The notes below the pieces were generated by a model. It saw only the letters and a program-made list of their open reading frames with translations, was not told where the DNA came from and searched no databases. The position numbers and the translations under genes were made by a program. From an uncultured Clostridiaceae bacterium (GTDB lineage Bacteria > Bacillota > Clostridia > Lachnospirales > Lachnospiraceae): a DNA stretch of 7,182 nucleotides. Where the stretch lies: NCBI GenBank assembly GCA_949841235.1, contig CATKZA010000085.1:1-7182 (forward strand), read 5' to 3'. Within the stretch, counting starts at the first letter, position 1. Each line of letters opens with the position of its first letter. Below are positions 5,873 through 7,182 of this stretch, one piece after another.

Positions 5873-7182
5873 TTATTTCTCGTACTCCCCGCGAATATCC
5901 CTCTTCGGTGTCTCCATGGGATATTTCCCGGAAAAGCAGGCATGGCAGTATCCCCTATCCCCGCCAATCAATTCGCTCAGGCGGCTGGCATCCAGATACC
6001 CCAAGGAATCTGCGCCCATCATGTCACGAATTTCCTCCACCGTGTGATTGTAAGCAACCAGCTGGTCGCTGGAGGGTACGTCCGTGCCAAAATAACAGGG
6101 GTATTTGAAGGGCGGGGAACTGATGCGCACATGCACTTCCTTCGCCCCCGCATCCTTTAGCATCTTCACGATGCGGTCGCTGGTGGTTCCCCTCACGATG
6201 GAATCGTCCACCATAATCACCCGCTTTCCGTCCACCACGTCCCGCAGGGCATTCAGCTTCACCCGCACGCCGGACTCCCTGGCAGACTGCCCCGGCTTGA
6301 TAAAGGTTCTCCCCACATAACTGTTCTTCACGAAGGCCGTCCCATAGGGAATCCCTGACTCCATGGAATACCCCATGGCCGCCGCATTGCCGGATTCCGG
6401 CACCCCTACCACGATATCCGCCTCCACCGGATGGGTCTGAGCCAGAATGCGTCCCGCAGTCAATCGGGAACTATGCACTCCCACGCCATCAAAATAACTG
6501 TCCGGGCGGGCAAAATAAATGTATTCAAAGATACACTTGGCATGGTTTCCCGTAATCATGCTCCTATCCGACAGAATCTCGCCGTCTCCATTAATGGTCA
6601 CGATCTCCCCCGGCTCCACATCCCGGACAAAGGCAGCGCCAATGGTATCCAGGGCGCAGCTCTCAGAGGAAATGATATAGGCATTGTCCCGCTTGCCGAT
6701 GCACAGCGGACGAAATCCAAAGGGGTCTCTAGCGCCGATGAGCTTCCTGGGGCTTGCCACCACCAGGGAATAGGCTCCCCGAATCCTCTGCATCGCCCTC
6801 CGGACAGCCTCCTCCACCGTAGGGGTCGCCAGCCGCTCCCTGGCGATGTGGTGGGCACGCACCTCGGAATCAATGGCGGTCTGGAAAATCGCTCCGCTAT
6901 TCTCCAATTCGTCCCTGAGTTCCAATGCATTCACCAGATTGCCATTGTGAGCCAGGCTCAACGTTCCCTTCACATAATTTAGCACTAAGGGCTGGGTATT
7001 TTCTGCAACACTGGCTCCCGCCGTGGAATACCGCACATGTCCCACGCCGATATCTCCCCGCATCCCGCTGAGCTTCTCTGCGTCAAACACTTCATTTACC
7101 AATCCCATGCCCTTGCAGGTGCTGGCATTTCTCTTAGGGCCGTCCGTCCTGCTCACCGCAATGCCGCAGCTTTCCTGCCCCC
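5873..7182 (-). CDS. purF: Amidophosphoribosyltransferase (glutamine PRPP amidotransferase), N-terminus off right edge
   Basis: First committed step of de novo purine synthesis: PRPP plus glutamine gives 5-phosphoribosylamine. 435 residues are visible, starting inside the class II glutaminase domain at GQESCGIAVS; by comparison with B. subtilis PurF roughly 40 residues, including the catalytic N-terminal Cys, are missing. The glutaminase half shows HKGMG-like CKGMGLVNEVF, GVGHVRYSTAGAS (glutamine-binding Arg) and LAHNGNLVN (oxyanion-hole Asn-Gly). The phosphoribosyltransferase half shows FARPDSYFDGVGV and the PRPP loop VIMVDDSIVRGTTS. The four [4Fe-4S] ligands known from B. subtilis PurF are in place: Cys in AKCIFEYIYF, Cys in KYPCYFGTD, and both Cys of YCHACFSGKYP. 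This is therefore the oxygen-sensitive Fe-S type, which fits an anaerobe. The stop is 20 bp before purB. Internal GTG at 7156 is not the start because homology continues through it to the edge. Confidence 0.97.
   Translation of the reverse strand, partial: GQESCGIAVSRTDGPKRNASTCKGMGLVNEVFDAEKLSGMRGDIGVGHVRYSTAGASVAENTQPLVLNYVKGTLSLAHNGNLVNALELRDELENSGAIFQTAIDSEVRAHHIARERLATPTVEEAVRRAMQRIRGAYSLVVASPRKLIGARDPFGFRPLCIGKRDNAYIISSESCALDTIGAAFVRDVEPGEIVTINGDGEILSDRSMITGNHAKCIFEYIYFARPDSYFDGVGVHSSRLTAGRILAQTHPVEADIVVGVPESGNAAAMGYSMESGIPYGTAFVKNSYVGRTFIKPGQSARESGVRVKLNALRDVVDGKRVIMVDDSIVRGTTSDRIVKMLKDAGAKEVHVRISSPPFKYPCYFGTDVPSSDQLVAYNHTVEEIRDMMGADSLGYLDASRLSELIGGDRGYCHACFSGKYPMETPKRDIRGEYEK

Noticed and set aside
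4653..6047. Long plus-strand open frame (464 codons) antisense to purB and the end of purF
   Set aside because: It lies opposite two unmistakable genes, its product is rich in His, Arg, Gln and Leu without any recognisable domain, and it is explained by codon bias of the minus-strand genes.

Overview
The window reads as a purine-biosynthesis locus of a Gram-positive anaerobe of the Clostridia, most likely Lachnospiraceae. This is inferred from protein style: an Fe-S type PurF, a long PurB of the class that includes the human enzyme, a divergent PurA with a GSTKSGIAPFY loop that I associate with Lachnospiraceae from memory, and strong GGAGG ribosome binding sites. All recognisable genes are on the minus strand, so transcription runs from right to left.

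Layout in transcription order: (1) purF, glutamine PRPP amidotransferase, with its N-terminus beyond the right edge (7182-5873); (2) purB, adenylosuccinate lyase, 20 bp later (5852-4398); (3) a cytoplasmic HD-GYP c-di-GMP phosphodiesterase-type protein, 33 bp later (4364-3183); (4) a 381-bp gene-poor stretch (3182-2802) with an extended -10 promoter followed by a leader of about 320 nt rich in inverted repeats; (5) purA, adenylosuccinate synthetase (2801-1518); (6) a 195-bp spacer with three consecutive hairpins; (7) a membrane-anchored class A penicillin-binding-protein homologue whose C-terminus runs off the left edge (1322-1).

PurF makes the first committed step of de novo purine synthesis. 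PurB acts twice, late in IMP synthesis and in the AMP branch, and PurA is the other AMP-branch enzyme, so the core is an IMP-to-AMP set. The HD-GYP gene lies tightly behind purB and is probably co-transcribed with purF-purB. purA appears to have its own promoter and a long structured leader.

The two most notable observations are as follows. First, the last gene keeps the overall GT51 plus transpeptidase fold signatures but has lost catalytic residues in both domains: Gln for the first GT51 Glu, and TxxD for the transpeptidase SxxK. It looks like a maintained pseudoenzyme. Second, the purA leader contains several mutually exclusive or interleaved base pairings, a 31-codon candidate leader peptide, and a palindromic segment flanked by 8-bp direct repeats. 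It could be a new cis-regulatory RNA or a small palindromic mobile repeat.
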